A stretch of 9,356 bases of DNA from JANMOK01 sp031415055 (GCA_031415055.1 JANOQZ010000047.1:1-9356); one strand, 5' to 3'; counted from the stretch's first letter, positions 1 to 5,391 are shown. The notes: generated by a model not told the origin, from the sequence alone. Numbers and translations are program-made.

Positions 1-90
1 AAAAGTGGGAACCGGTTTTGCCGTCCGAAATGCGTAAATCAATAACTTAGACCGGTTCAGACGATTCTGTAATCGTCTGAACCGCTCTAA
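1..90. repeat. Intergenic palindromic repeat element, cut by the left edge
   Basis: Two blocks are visible. Positions 1-20 carry a GGGAACCGGTTTT-type block with the palindrome AACCGGTT. Positions 49-66 and 71-88 form an 18-bp inverted repeat around a CTGT spacer, with 17 of 18 positions complementary (only ACC against AGC differs). The two blocks share ACCGGTT. From memory, this GTGGGAACCGGTTTT plus TAGAGCGGTTCA architecture is typical of short dispersed palindromic repeats in Hyphomicrobiales genomes. The element lies just beyond the acpP terminator. No gene is seen in it, and it has no T-run of its own, so a stem-loop repeat is likelier than a terminator. Confidence 0.65.
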
Positions 91-96
91 CTACAA

Positions 97-127
97 GCAA
101 AAACGGCGCCCAAACTGGACGCCGTTT
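97..127 (-). terminator. Intrinsic terminator of acpP
   Basis: On the minus strand an 8-bp perfect stem (AAACGGCG with CGCCGTTT, plus positions 101-108 and 120-127) closes an 11-nt loop and is followed directly by a T-run reading TTTTTGC. It starts about 22 bp after the acpP stop codon, which is the expected place for the end of the fab transcript. Confidence 0.85.
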
Positions 128-149
128 CGTTCTGCAATCGCAGAAAATC

Positions 150-383
150 TCAGGAATTTTCGGTGATGAACTTTACCGCATCGCCAAACGATTGAATCGT
201 CTCGGCGGCGTCATCAGGAATTTCAATGCCAAATTCTTCTTCAAACGCCATGACCAATTCGACCGTATCAAGGCTGTCAGCACCCAGATCGTCGATGAAA
301 GACGCGCTTTCGGTCACTTTCGCTTCGTCAACACTCAGGTGGTCAACAACAATTTTCCGCACCCGGTTTGCGATGTCGCTCAT
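150..383 (-). CDS. acpP: Acyl carrier protein
   Basis: This 77-residue acidic protein carries growing acyl chains on a 4'-phosphopantetheine arm during type II fatty-acid synthesis in the cytoplasm. The attachment site is Ser37 in the motif GADSLDTVELVM. The surrounding acidic helix (EEEFGIEIPDDAAE) is the usual docking face for Fab enzymes. The length is normal for the family. The ATG has a good ribosome-binding site, AAGGA, 9 bp upstream. It lies third in the order fabD-fabG-acpP, 150 bp after fabG. A 6-bp hairpin (405-422) stands just upstream of the ribosome-binding site, and an intrinsic terminator follows the gene. fabF usually follows in related genomes and would lie left of the window. 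Identity is secure. Confidence 0.98.
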   Translation of the reverse strand: MSDIANRVRKIVVDHLSVDEAKVTESASFIDDLGADSLDTVELVMAFEEEFGIEIPDDAAETIQSFGDAVKFITENS

Positions 384-404
384 CTTTTGATCCTTATGTT
401 AGTT

Positions 405-422
405 GACGCCTGCTCGGGCGTC
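405..422 (-). other. Small hairpin in the acpP leader
   Basis: On the minus strand GACGCC and GGCGTC form a perfect 6-bp stem around a CGAGCA loop. The stem ends about 11 bp before the AAGGA ribosome-binding site of acpP. It has no T-run, so it is not a terminator. A role in mRNA stability or processing, or in keeping the site accessible, is inference. The rest of the 150-bp fabG-acpP gap shows only a weak promoter candidate on the minus strand (TTGCCT, 16 bp, TAAAGA). Confidence 0.35.
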
Positions 423-533
423 GCGCTGCTTTTTCAACTTGGGGTCGCGTTTTACAACCCTCCCGCTTCGTCGCGTCTTTAGCATATTGACCGGCAGAGG
501 CAAATGCTTTCATGGCCGTTGGGCGCGACATCC

Positions 534-1271
534 TCAGAACATTGCCATCCCACCATTCACATGCAACGTCTGCCCGGTCACGTAGCCCGCTTCAATGCTG
601 GCCAAAAACAAAGCCGCCGCCGCAATTTCCTCCGACGTCCCCATCCGCCCCGCAGGAATGCCACCCAGCAACTTGGCCTTCTGATCTTCGTTCAACTTAT
701 CCGTCATCGCCGTACTGATAAACCCCGGAGCCACGCAATTGACCGTGATCCCTCGACTGGCAACTTCAGCCGCCAGCGATTTTGACATGCCAATCACCCC
801 AGCTTTGGACGCCGCATAATTCCCCTGCCCCGGATTGCCAGTGACACCAACAATCGAACTGATATTGATAATCCGCCCCCATCGCGCTTTCATCATGCCA
901 CGCACCACCCCGCGACACAGCCGCATGGTCGAGGTCAGATTAACCGCAATCACCTCGTCCCATTCCGCATCCGACATTCGCATGAACAGATTGTCGCGCG
1001 TCACACCGGCATTGTTGACCAGAATATCGACCGATCCCATCGCTTCAACCGCTTGTTTGGGCAAAGCCTCGACCGCCTCGCGGTCGCTCAGATTGCACGG
1101 CAGCACGAACGCCCGTGCGCCCAATTGCGCCGCCAATGCCTGCAACGACTCAAACCGCGTTCCGCTCAAAGCTACCGACGCCCCCGCACCGTGCAACACC
1201 CGTGCAATCGCCCCGCCAATGCCCCCCGATGCACCCGTCACCAGCGCTGTCTTGCCGCTCAAATCAAACAT
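534..1271 (-). CDS. fabG: 3-oxoacyl-[acyl-carrier-protein] reductase
   Basis: This 245-residue short-chain dehydrogenase performs the NADPH-dependent reduction of 3-oxoacyl-ACP to (R)-3-hydroxyacyl-ACP, the first reduction of the elongation cycle. Visible landmarks are the cofactor loop TGASGGIG (residues 12-19), NNAG (86-89), and the catalytic set Asn111, Ser139, Tyr152 and Lys156 in NISSIVG and NYAASKAG. The C-terminus GQTLHVNGGMAMF is typical of FabG. The reading frame is open for 43 more codons upstream, but that stretch has no family similarity and runs into the leader terminator. The start at 1271 has GGAG 8 bp upstream and gives the normal family length. The gene lies between fabD and acpP, and the 247-bp gap before it holds an apparent promoter and a terminator-like hairpin. 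Confidence 0.97.
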   Translation of the reverse strand: MFDLSGKTALVTGASGGIGGAIARVLHGAGASVALSGTRFESLQALAAQLGARAFVLPCNLSDREAVEALPKQAVEAMGSVDILVNNAGVTRDNLFMRMSDAEWDEVIAVNLTSTMRLCRGVVRGMMKARWGRIINISSIVGVTGNPGQGNYAASKAGVIGMSKSLAAEVASRGITVNCVAPGFISTAMTDKLNEDQKAKLLGGIPAGRMGTSEEIAAAALFLASIEAGYVTGQTLHVNGGMAMF

Positions 1272-1299
1272 CGCGCCCACTCCGCAATTGCAGGAACAC

Positions 1300-1332
1300 A
1301 AAAAACGAAAGGGGCCGCTTTCGCAACCCCTT
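1300..1332 (-). terminator. Terminator-like hairpin in the fabG leader (possible attenuator)
   Basis: On the minus strand AAGGGGTTGC and GCGGCCCCTT form a 10-bp stem (two G-U pairs) closed by a GAAA tetraloop. The stem (1309-1332) is followed by TCG and then six T's (1300-1305). This is the strongest terminator structure in the fab cluster, yet it lies downstream of the apparent fabG promoter and only 28 bp before the fabG start codon. It could be a late terminator of fabD read-through, or an attenuator for transcripts that start near 1384. A competing pairing of five bases (GCAAC with GTTGC) is visible but weak. Confidence 0.7.
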
Positions 1333-1383
1333 CGCAAACGAGTCCTGTTGCTAGGCAGCGGACACTGAAACCAGCGCCGTATG

Positions 1384-1419
1384 TCAAATAAATTTACCAA
1401 CCCACTGCAAAAATGTCAA
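1384..1419 (-). promoter_or_regulatory. Probable housekeeping promoter for fabG
   Basis: On the minus strand a perfect -35 box TTGACA (1419-1414) is followed by a 17-bp spacer and the -10 box TAAATT (1396-1391), four of six matches to TATAAT. Transcription would start at about 1384, giving a leader of about 113 nt before the fabG ATG. A second TTGACA lies at 1387-1382, but no good -10 is found at the matching distance. Confidence 0.65.
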
Positions 1420-1483
1420 ATTCATGTCCCCCGACATTGGCCCGCTGCAAGCGTCTTGTTTATCGTCATAATTCGGTTGGCCG

Positions 1484-1502
1484 AAAATATCCCCGCCGGA
1501 GG
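1484..1502 (-). terminator. Possible fabD terminator (CCTCCGGCGGGG motif)
   Basis: On the minus strand, 17 bp after the fabD stop, CCTCCGGCGGGG can fold into a short GC stem and is followed by ATATTTT. From memory, a nearly identical CCTCCGGCGGGGATATTT motif occurs after many genes in Rhodobacterales, where it behaves as a terminator-like repeat. The stem is short and includes a G-U pair, so the call is tentative. Confidence 0.4.
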
Positions 1503-1518
1503 CATTCAAGTTTGCACC

Positions 1519-2460
1519 TCAAGCCACCCCACCCATCGCCAATGCATTCGCCCCTTCAGGGTCATTGACCGCCAAACACACCATATCCGGCGCAATGCGC
1601 CTAATCATCCCCGACAAAGCCTTGCCCGCCCCCACTTCAACCGCCTCGCTCACACCCTGCGCCGCCATCCACATCACCGATTCCCGCCAGCGCACGACAC
1701 CGGTGACCTGTTCCACCAGCAAAGCCCGGATCACCGCCGGGTCGCTGACCGCTTGCGCCCGCACATTGGCCACAACCGGCACTTTGGGCACCAATATCTG
1801 CACCGACGCCAAGGCCTCGGCCATTGCTTCCGCCGCCGGCTGCATCAGGGCGCAATGAAACGGTGCCGATACTGGCAACATCAACGCCCGCTTTGCTCCA
1901 CGAGCCTTGGCAATTTCACTGGCCCGCTCAACCGCACCCCGATGCCCGGAAATCACCACCTGCCCCGGATCATTGTCGTTGGCTGCCTGACAAATTTCGC
2001 CCTGCGCTGCCTCGGCCGCCACCGCGATGACAGTCGCCAAATCCAACCCCAATATTGCCGCCATCGCCCCCACACCAACCGGCACCGCCGCTTGCATTGC
2101 GCGGCCGCGAATGCGCAGCAGCCGCGCCGTATCGACCAAACTCAAAGCCCCCGCCGCACAAAGTGCTGAATATTCGCCCAAGGAATGCCCCGCGACATAG
2201 GCCGCGCTGTCCACAAAAATCCCCTTGGCTTCCAAGGCCTTCATCGCCGCAATCGAGGTCGCCATCAGCGCGGGCTGGGCGTTTTCGGTCAGCGTCAGGT
2301 CGGCAATGTCACCTTCCCAGATCAACGCCGACAATTTCTGTCCCAAAGCGTCATCGACCGATTCAAATACCAGCCGCGCCGCCGGAAACGCCTCGGCCAA
2401 GGCCTTGCCCATGCCAATCGCTTGCGCCCCTTGGCCGGGAAATACAAATGCTCGTGTCAT
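1519..2460 (-). CDS. fabD: Malonyl-CoA:acyl carrier protein transacylase
   Basis: This 313-residue enzyme moves the malonyl group from malonyl-CoA to holo-ACP, supplying the two-carbon donor for fatty-acid elongation. The N-terminal FPGQGAQ motif (residues 7-13), the nucleophile Ser93 in GHSLGEY (91-97), Arg118 in RIRGRAMQ, His202 in SAPFHC and Gln252 match the catalytic and malonyl-binding positions known from E. coli FabD. The late EVGAGKALSG block is also typical. The length is normal. The ATG at 2460 has GAGG a few bases upstream. It is the first gene of the leftward fab cluster and is divergent from the secreted-protein gene at 2792. A possible weak -10 (TATACT, minus strand 2592-2587) is its only promoter hint. 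Confidence 0.97.
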   Translation of the reverse strand: MTRAFVFPGQGAQAIGMGKALAEAFPAARLVFESVDDALGQKLSALIWEGDIADLTLTENAQPALMATSIAAMKALEAKGIFVDSAAYVAGHSLGEYSALCAAGALSLVDTARLLRIRGRAMQAAVPVGVGAMAAILGLDLATVIAVAAEAAQGEICQAANDNDPGQVVISGHRGAVERASEIAKARGAKRALMLPVSAPFHCALMQPAAEAMAEALASVQILVPKVPVVANVRAQAVSDPAVIRALLVEQVTGVVRWRESVMWMAAQGVSEAVEVGAGKALSGMIRRIAPDMVCLAVNDPEGANALAMGGVA

Positions 2461-2791
2461 GGTGCCTCAATCGATGAATTTCATAATTGTGGTCTAACGC
2501 GGTGTTGATTGCGGGTAAAGCGCACAGAAAACGTGGCCCGTCGCATCAACGCTAACCATTCTTTCATTAATATTGGGAACTATATCAGTATAATCCCTCT
2601 TAGGGAAAAATCTTCCCGAAGATTTTTAAGTCACAAAATTTTTCGAGAAAAATTTTCCTTAAGACGCGCGCGAGATATTGCTGTTTTTTCAGATACTTGG
2701 TGGCTGGGCCCAACCATCACCCAGCCCCGCCTGAAAGAAAACCCCGCCCATTTGCATATCACCTTTCGTAACCAACCCGAAAGGACTTGCG
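2461..2791. promoter_or_regulatory. AT-rich divergent control region between fabD and the sigma-factor cassette
   Basis: This 331-bp stretch has no credible gene. Its middle (about 2555-2660) is clearly richer in A and T than the surroundings. It holds a perfect TATAAT on the plus strand (2589-2594), a TATACT on the minus strand over the same bases (2592-2587), and GGGAAC at 2575-2580. No good sigma-70 -35 box is found at the right distance for either -10. Two perfect inverted repeats follow (2606-2656). A further 7-bp stem, GGCTGGG with CCCAGCC (2702-2708 and 2720-2726), lies in the likely leader of the secreted-protein gene. Overlapping divergent start sites for fabD and the cassette are plausible but unproven. 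Confidence 0.5.
2606..2656. repeat. Two perfect 9-bp inverted repeats, evenly spaced
   Basis: AAAAATCTT-CCCG-AAGATTTTT (2606-2627) and AAAATTTTT-CGAG-AAAAATTTT (2635-2656) are each a perfect 9-bp inverted repeat around a 4-nt spacer. Their centres are 29 bp apart, near three helical turns. They lie between the -10-like boxes and the secreted-protein gene. They could be dimeric operator sites, hairpins in the leader RNA, or terminators. The absence of an upstream plus-strand gene ending here argues against terminators. Confidence 0.7.
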
Positions 2792-3493
2792 ATGACCCGG
2801 AACCTTCTTGCAGCAACCACAGTTGCCGTGCTGCTTGCCAGCACCGCCCATGCCGAGACTTACGCGCCACAAATCAACCCGGAAGAATTCACCACAGAAA
2901 TTACAAACCCATTCCTGACCCTGCCAACCGGCCGCAAGCTGGTCTACTCCGGTGAAACGCCCGACGGAATGGAACGCATCGAAATTACCATGACGGGTGA
3001 AACCCGTGAAATCATGGGCGTCACAACAACCGTCTATCTTGATCGTGTCTTTCACGAGGACCAGCTCGTCGAAGAAACCAAAGACTACCTCGCCCAAAAC
3101 TCTGTCACCGGCGATGTGTGGTATTTCGGCGAAGACGTGCAGAACTATGCCAATGGCCAGCCAACCAACACTGATGGCGCTTGGATTGCCGGTGAAGACA
3201 GTGCCCAACCCGGCATCTGGATCACCGCCAGCCCGGTCGTCGGCATGGAATACCGGCAAGAATACTATCCCGGCGAAGCCGAAGATATGGTGACAATCAA
3301 GGAAGTCGGCCTGACCATCGAAACCCCGCTTGGCACGTTCACCGATTGCATCAAAACCTTTGACTGGACCCCCCTCGAGGAAGCGTCAAAGGAAGACAAA
3401 TTCTATTGCCCCGGTATCGCAGCCAAAGTTTCGACCCATCACCAGATTGACGGCGATACCGTGACTTTGATCGAAGCCTCGGCCGTCAACTAA
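2792..3493 (+). CDS. Secreted protein of unknown function, first gene of the sigma-factor cassette
   Basis: This is a 233-residue protein with a classical signal peptide: MTRN, a hydrophobic core, and a likely cleavage after AHA (residue 21). It has no lipobox, so it should be free in the periplasm or outside the cell. The mature part is mostly predicted strand and rich in acidic and aromatic residues. Distinctive blocks are ITNPFLTLPTGRKLVY (37-52), GDVWYFGEDVQNY (107-119), PGIWITASPVVGMEYRQ (140-156) and YYPGEAEDM (158-166). Two cysteines (186, 206) could form a disulfide. I recall proteins with the same NP..PL..G..W.Y, DGNVWYFGED and YRQEYY.GEAED blocks annotated as hypothetical in other bacteria. 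No function is known to me. The ATG has AAAGGA 6 bp upstream. The stop codon directly touches the longest sigma frame, suggesting one transcript. Confidence 0.85.
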   Translation: MTRNLLAATTVAVLLASTAHAETYAPQINPEEFTTEITNPFLTLPTGRKLVYSGETPDGMERIEITMTGETREIMGVTTTVYLDRVFHEDQLVEETKDYLAQNSVTGDVWYFGEDVQNYANGQPTNTDGAWIAGEDSAQPGIWITASPVVGMEYRQEYYPGEAEDMVTIKEVGLTIETPLGTFTDCIKTFDWTPLEEASKEDKFYCPGIAAKVSTHHQIDGDTVTLIEASAVN

Positions 3494-3553
3494 ATGCCCG
3501 CTTCGGCCAAACTCGTGTATTCAAATGCATACCTTGCAAGGAAACGCCCGCGA

Positions 3554-4156
3554 ATGCCCGCTTTGGTCGAACCATCTGCCCTGTCGGACCAACAATTGGT
3601 TCGGCAGGCTTTGGCCAATCCCGATGATTTTGCCGATCTCATCCGCCGCTATGAACCCCGCATCCGCCGCTATGCGCTGCGTCTCGGCTTTCAGGGCAGC
3701 GGACAAGACGATGTGATGCAGGATATTTTCATGCACACATGGCTCAATCTCAACGCATACGATCCCGCACGTCCGTTCGCGCCCTGGCTCTATCGTATCG
3801 CCTATACGCAATCGATGATGGCGCTGCGCAAATCCCGCCACAGCCGCGCAGTGATTTCTGGCGAGGATGCCGATAAATTCATCGCGGCTTTCGCTGCCGA
3901 AGGCTCCGCCGAGCAAACCCGCGACATCGCACATCTCAAAGGCGAACTTGCCCAAGCTCTCGCCAGTCTCGCCGAAAAACCCCGCGCCGTGCTTATCCTG
4001 CGCTACCTCGAAGACAACGCCTATCTCGAAATCGCCGAAGTCCTGCACATCCCAACCGGAACCGTCGCGACCCTGATCCATCGCAGCCTGCGTGATTTGA
4101 AACTTATCCTGACGCGTTCGGGCGTCGCCTCCATTGACCATTGGACATTGCCATGA
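3554..4156 (+). CDS. ECF-family RNA polymerase sigma factor
   Basis: This 200-residue protein should direct RNA polymerase to a dedicated set of promoters. The sigma-2 region spans about residues 15-93 (FADLIRRYEPRIRRYALRLG, DDVMQDIFMHTW, PFAPWLYRIA). The sigma-4 region spans about 130-183 (LASLAEKPRAVLILRYLED, YLEIAEVLHIPTGTVATLIHR). No sigma-3 or region-1 domain is present, as expected of ECF factors. The sigma-4.2 helix reads GTVATLIHR, not the common GTVKSRLHR. Start choice: the frame is open to an ATG at 3494 that touches the preceding stop codon but has no Shine-Dalgarno sequence. The ATG at 3554 has AAGGA about 11 bp upstream and gives standard ECF spacing, so I prefer it. It overlaps the next gene by four bases (ATGA), typical of sigma/anti-sigma pairs. 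Confidence 0.9.
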   Translation: MPALVEPSALSDQQLVRQALANPDDFADLIRRYEPRIRRYALRLGFQGSGQDDVMQDIFMHTWLNLNAYDPARPFAPWLYRIAYTQSMMALRKSRHSRAVISGEDADKFIAAFAAEGSAEQTRDIAHLKGELAQALASLAEKPRAVLILRYLEDNAYLEIAEVLHIPTGTVATLIHRSLRDLKLILTRSGVASIDHWTLP

Positions 4157-4845
4157 CCGACGATTTCGCAAGTAAACTGACACAAAAGATCACCGATGCC
4201 GCGATCAAGCCGCGCTCGCGCCTGCGTTTCCTAGCCTCCAAATCGGCGCTCTGGGCGCTGACCCTTCTGTCGGGCTTGATCGGCAGCATCGCGGTTGCCA
4301 CCTTGATCTTCTATTTCATCGACAAAAACCGCACCGGGGGTCGCGGCTTTGATGAAATGCCGCTCGATGATTTCTTCGAAATCGTCCCCTACTTTTGGCT
4401 GGCGTCGCTACTTTTGGCAACCTTCAGTGCCACAATTGCTTTCCGCGCCACCCCGCGCGGCTTCCTTTGGCGCCCCGCAAGCCTGTTCGCGCTTATTCTT
4501 GCGTCCAGCGCGGCGCTTGGCCTGATTCTCTATACTTCCGGTGCTGGCCCGCTGCTCAATCGCGGACTTGCCGACAAAATTCCCAGCTATGCCCGCCTGA
4601 TTGCGGTGCAAGATTGGCGCAACACCTCACCCAAAGCTGGCCGCCTTGTTGGCGAATCGCTTGGGGTGACCGATTCGGGTCAGCTTGTCCTGCGCGACTT
4701 TTTGGGTGCTCAGTGGCTGGTGACTGTTGTTGGCGCACAACAATCTCTCGACAATCCCATCGGGTCGGACGACGACGTTGATATTATCGGCACAATCATT
4801 GGGCCCAATGAATTCAGCGCAATCAGCATCACAGACTGGCGTTGA
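4153..4845 (+). CDS. Three-TM membrane protein, putative anti-sigma factor
   Basis: This 230-residue protein has a basic N-terminal segment of about 30 residues (KLTQKITDAAIKPRSRLRF), three predicted membrane helices (about 32-56, 77-97, 109-129) and a C-terminal domain of about 100 residues. By the positive-inside rule the N-terminus is cytoplasmic and the C-terminus periplasmic. The tail (163-228; GRLVGESLG, GQLVLRDFLGAQWLV, IIGTIIGPNEFSAI) looks like a small all-beta, OB-like domain. No HxxxCxxC zinc anti-sigma motif is present. The ATGA overlap with the sigma gene strongly suggests coupled translation and a partner role. I recall similar IKPRPRWxFLL and LPYFWLALL membrane proteins after sigma genes, especially in Patescibacteria. 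Anti-sigma function is inference. A TTG start at 4141 in the same frame is less likely than this ATG. Confidence 0.8.
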   Translation: MTDDFASKLTQKITDAAIKPRSRLRFLASKSALWALTLLSGLIGSIAVATLIFYFIDKNRTGGRGFDEMPLDDFFEIVPYFWLASLLLATFSATIAFRATPRGFLWRPASLFALILASSAALGLILYTSGAGPLLNRGLADKIPSYARLIAVQDWRNTSPKAGRLVGESLGVTDSGQLVLRDFLGAQWLVTVVGAQQSLDNPIGSDDDVDIIGTIIGPNEFSAISITDWR

Positions 4846-4881
4846 ACCACAATTCAGCACGGTCAATGAAAAAATGCTGGA

Positions 4882-4915
4882 TTAACGCAGTCTTTTGTGC
4901 TAACTATACGTTAAC
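4882..4915 (+). promoter_or_regulatory. Promoter of the 57-residue gene with overlapping CtrA-like box
   Basis: TTAACG (4882-4887), a 17-bp spacer and TATACG (4905-4910) make a reasonable -35/-10 pair, each four of six to consensus. Over the -10 box lies CTAA-N7-TTAAC (4900-4915), one mismatch from the alphaproteobacterial CtrA consensus TTAA-N7-TTAA. A bound CtrA at this position would be expected to repress. The leader to the ATG at 4998 is about 80 nt and includes two small hairpins (CCTGCG/CGCAGG at 4921-4943; CGCCAA/TTGGCG at 4959-4971). Confidence 0.45.
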
Positions 4916-4997
4916 CAGTTCCTGCGAATAGTCGTTGCGCAGGGGATGGTTAGTTTTTCGCCAAGTTGGCGAGTGTGTAAAGAGTAGGATTAAAAAG

Positions 4998-5171
4998 ATG
5001 CCCCAGTCCCTTTCAGCCTATTATGAAGCAGACAAAGGCCTCACATTTGGTGGGCTGCTGAAATTTGCTATTTTTGCCATTATCGGCGTAGGCATTGCCT
5101 TCTACGCCGTGCCGTCATCGGCGGCGCTTGCGCCAGTCGTTGAAATTGCTGCTCCTCTGACCAGTCTCTGA
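4998..5171 (+). CDS. Small single-pass membrane protein, unknown function
   Basis: This 57-residue protein has a short polar N-terminus (MPQSLSAYYEADKG), one hydrophobic helix at about residues 17-38 (GGLLKFAIFAIIGVGIAFYA) and a mildly hydrophobic, proline-containing tail. It could be a membrane-anchored small protein or an uncleaved signal-anchor peptide. It resembles a Flp pilin only in size; the G/E cleavage motif and ATAIEYGL block are absent. The ATG has AGGA 8 bp upstream, and its own promoter and a strong downstream terminator support real expression. A longer frame from a TTG at 4935 crosses the leader and lacks a binding site, so it is not used. I do not recognise the family. Confidence 0.65.
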   Translation: MPQSLSAYYEADKGLTFGGLLKFAIFAIIGVGIAFYAVPSSAALAPVVEIAAPLTSL

Positions 5172-5182
5172 GTTTTACAGTC

Positions 5183-5286
5183 AGGTCCGCTTCACGTTTA
5201 GCGGGCCTCTGCAGGCTTGGCTGGCTCGGGGGCGTCGGCCATGCCTGTTTCGGGGCGAGGGCGGGATTTCCCGCCCTTGCTTTTTT
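5183..5286 (+). terminator. Hairpin plus strong intrinsic terminator before rpsF
   Basis: A first stem, AGGTCCGCT with AGCGGGCCT (5183-5191 and 5200-5208), has one wobble pair and no T-run. A second, much stronger stem, GCGAGGGCGGG with CCCGCCCTTGC (5255-5265 and 5270-5280), has 11 pairs with one G-U, a 4-nt ATTT loop and six T's directly after it (5281-5286). It ends the transcript of the small gene and separates it from the ribosomal operon. Confidence 0.88.
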
Positions 5287-5295
5287 GCGTCTCTC

Positions 5296-5323
5296 TTGCG
5301 TTCTGCGCAAACCCCGCTATAAG
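5296..5323 (+). promoter_or_regulatory. Probable promoter of the rpsF-rpsR-rplI operon
   Basis: TTGCGT (5296-5301), a 16-bp spacer and TATAAG (5318-5323) lie immediately after the upstream terminator. The start site would be near 5330, leaving a leader of about 90 nt before rpsF. Confidence 0.6.
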
Positions 5324-5366
5324 CCGCCCCTTCCCTGCAACACATCAATCGCGTTGCCTCTCGTAT

Positions 5367-5391
5367 CCGGATCAGGGACTCGTAACTCCGG
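5367..5391 (+). promoter_or_regulatory. Possible S6:S18 autoregulatory site in the rpsF leader
   Basis: CCGGA (5367-5371) and TCCGG (5387-5391) can pair around a 15-nt loop in the rpsF leader. In many bacteria the S6:S18 complex binds a CCG-containing structure in this leader and lowers translation. The presence of a CCG stem in the right place is suggestive, but I could not match the full published secondary structure. Confidence 0.3.

Noticed and set aside
1272..1400. N-terminal extension of FabG by 43 codons
   Set aside because: The extension is Cys/Arg-rich, unlike any FabG, and crosses the leader terminator. The start at 1271 has GGAG and normal length.
835..2477. Several plus-strand frames opposite fabG and fabD
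   Set aside because: They are rich in Pro, Arg and His, as expected of shadow frames in GC-rich DNA, and have no ribosome-binding sites.
2759..3259. Minus-strand frame opposite the secreted protein
   Set aside because: The plus-strand frame has a clear signal peptide, ribosome-binding site and conserved blocks.
3521..4183. Minus-strand frame opposite the sigma factor
   Set aside because: No binding site or family features; the plus-strand sigma-2 and sigma-4 motifs explain the region.
4153..4845. Zinc-dependent (ZAS) anti-sigma factor
   Set aside because: There is no HxxxCxxC motif and no cysteine in the protein; only the context supports an anti-sigma role.
4998..5171. Flp/Fap-type pilin
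   Set aside because: Only the size and hydrophobic helix fit; the processing site and the conserved IEYGL-type block are absent.
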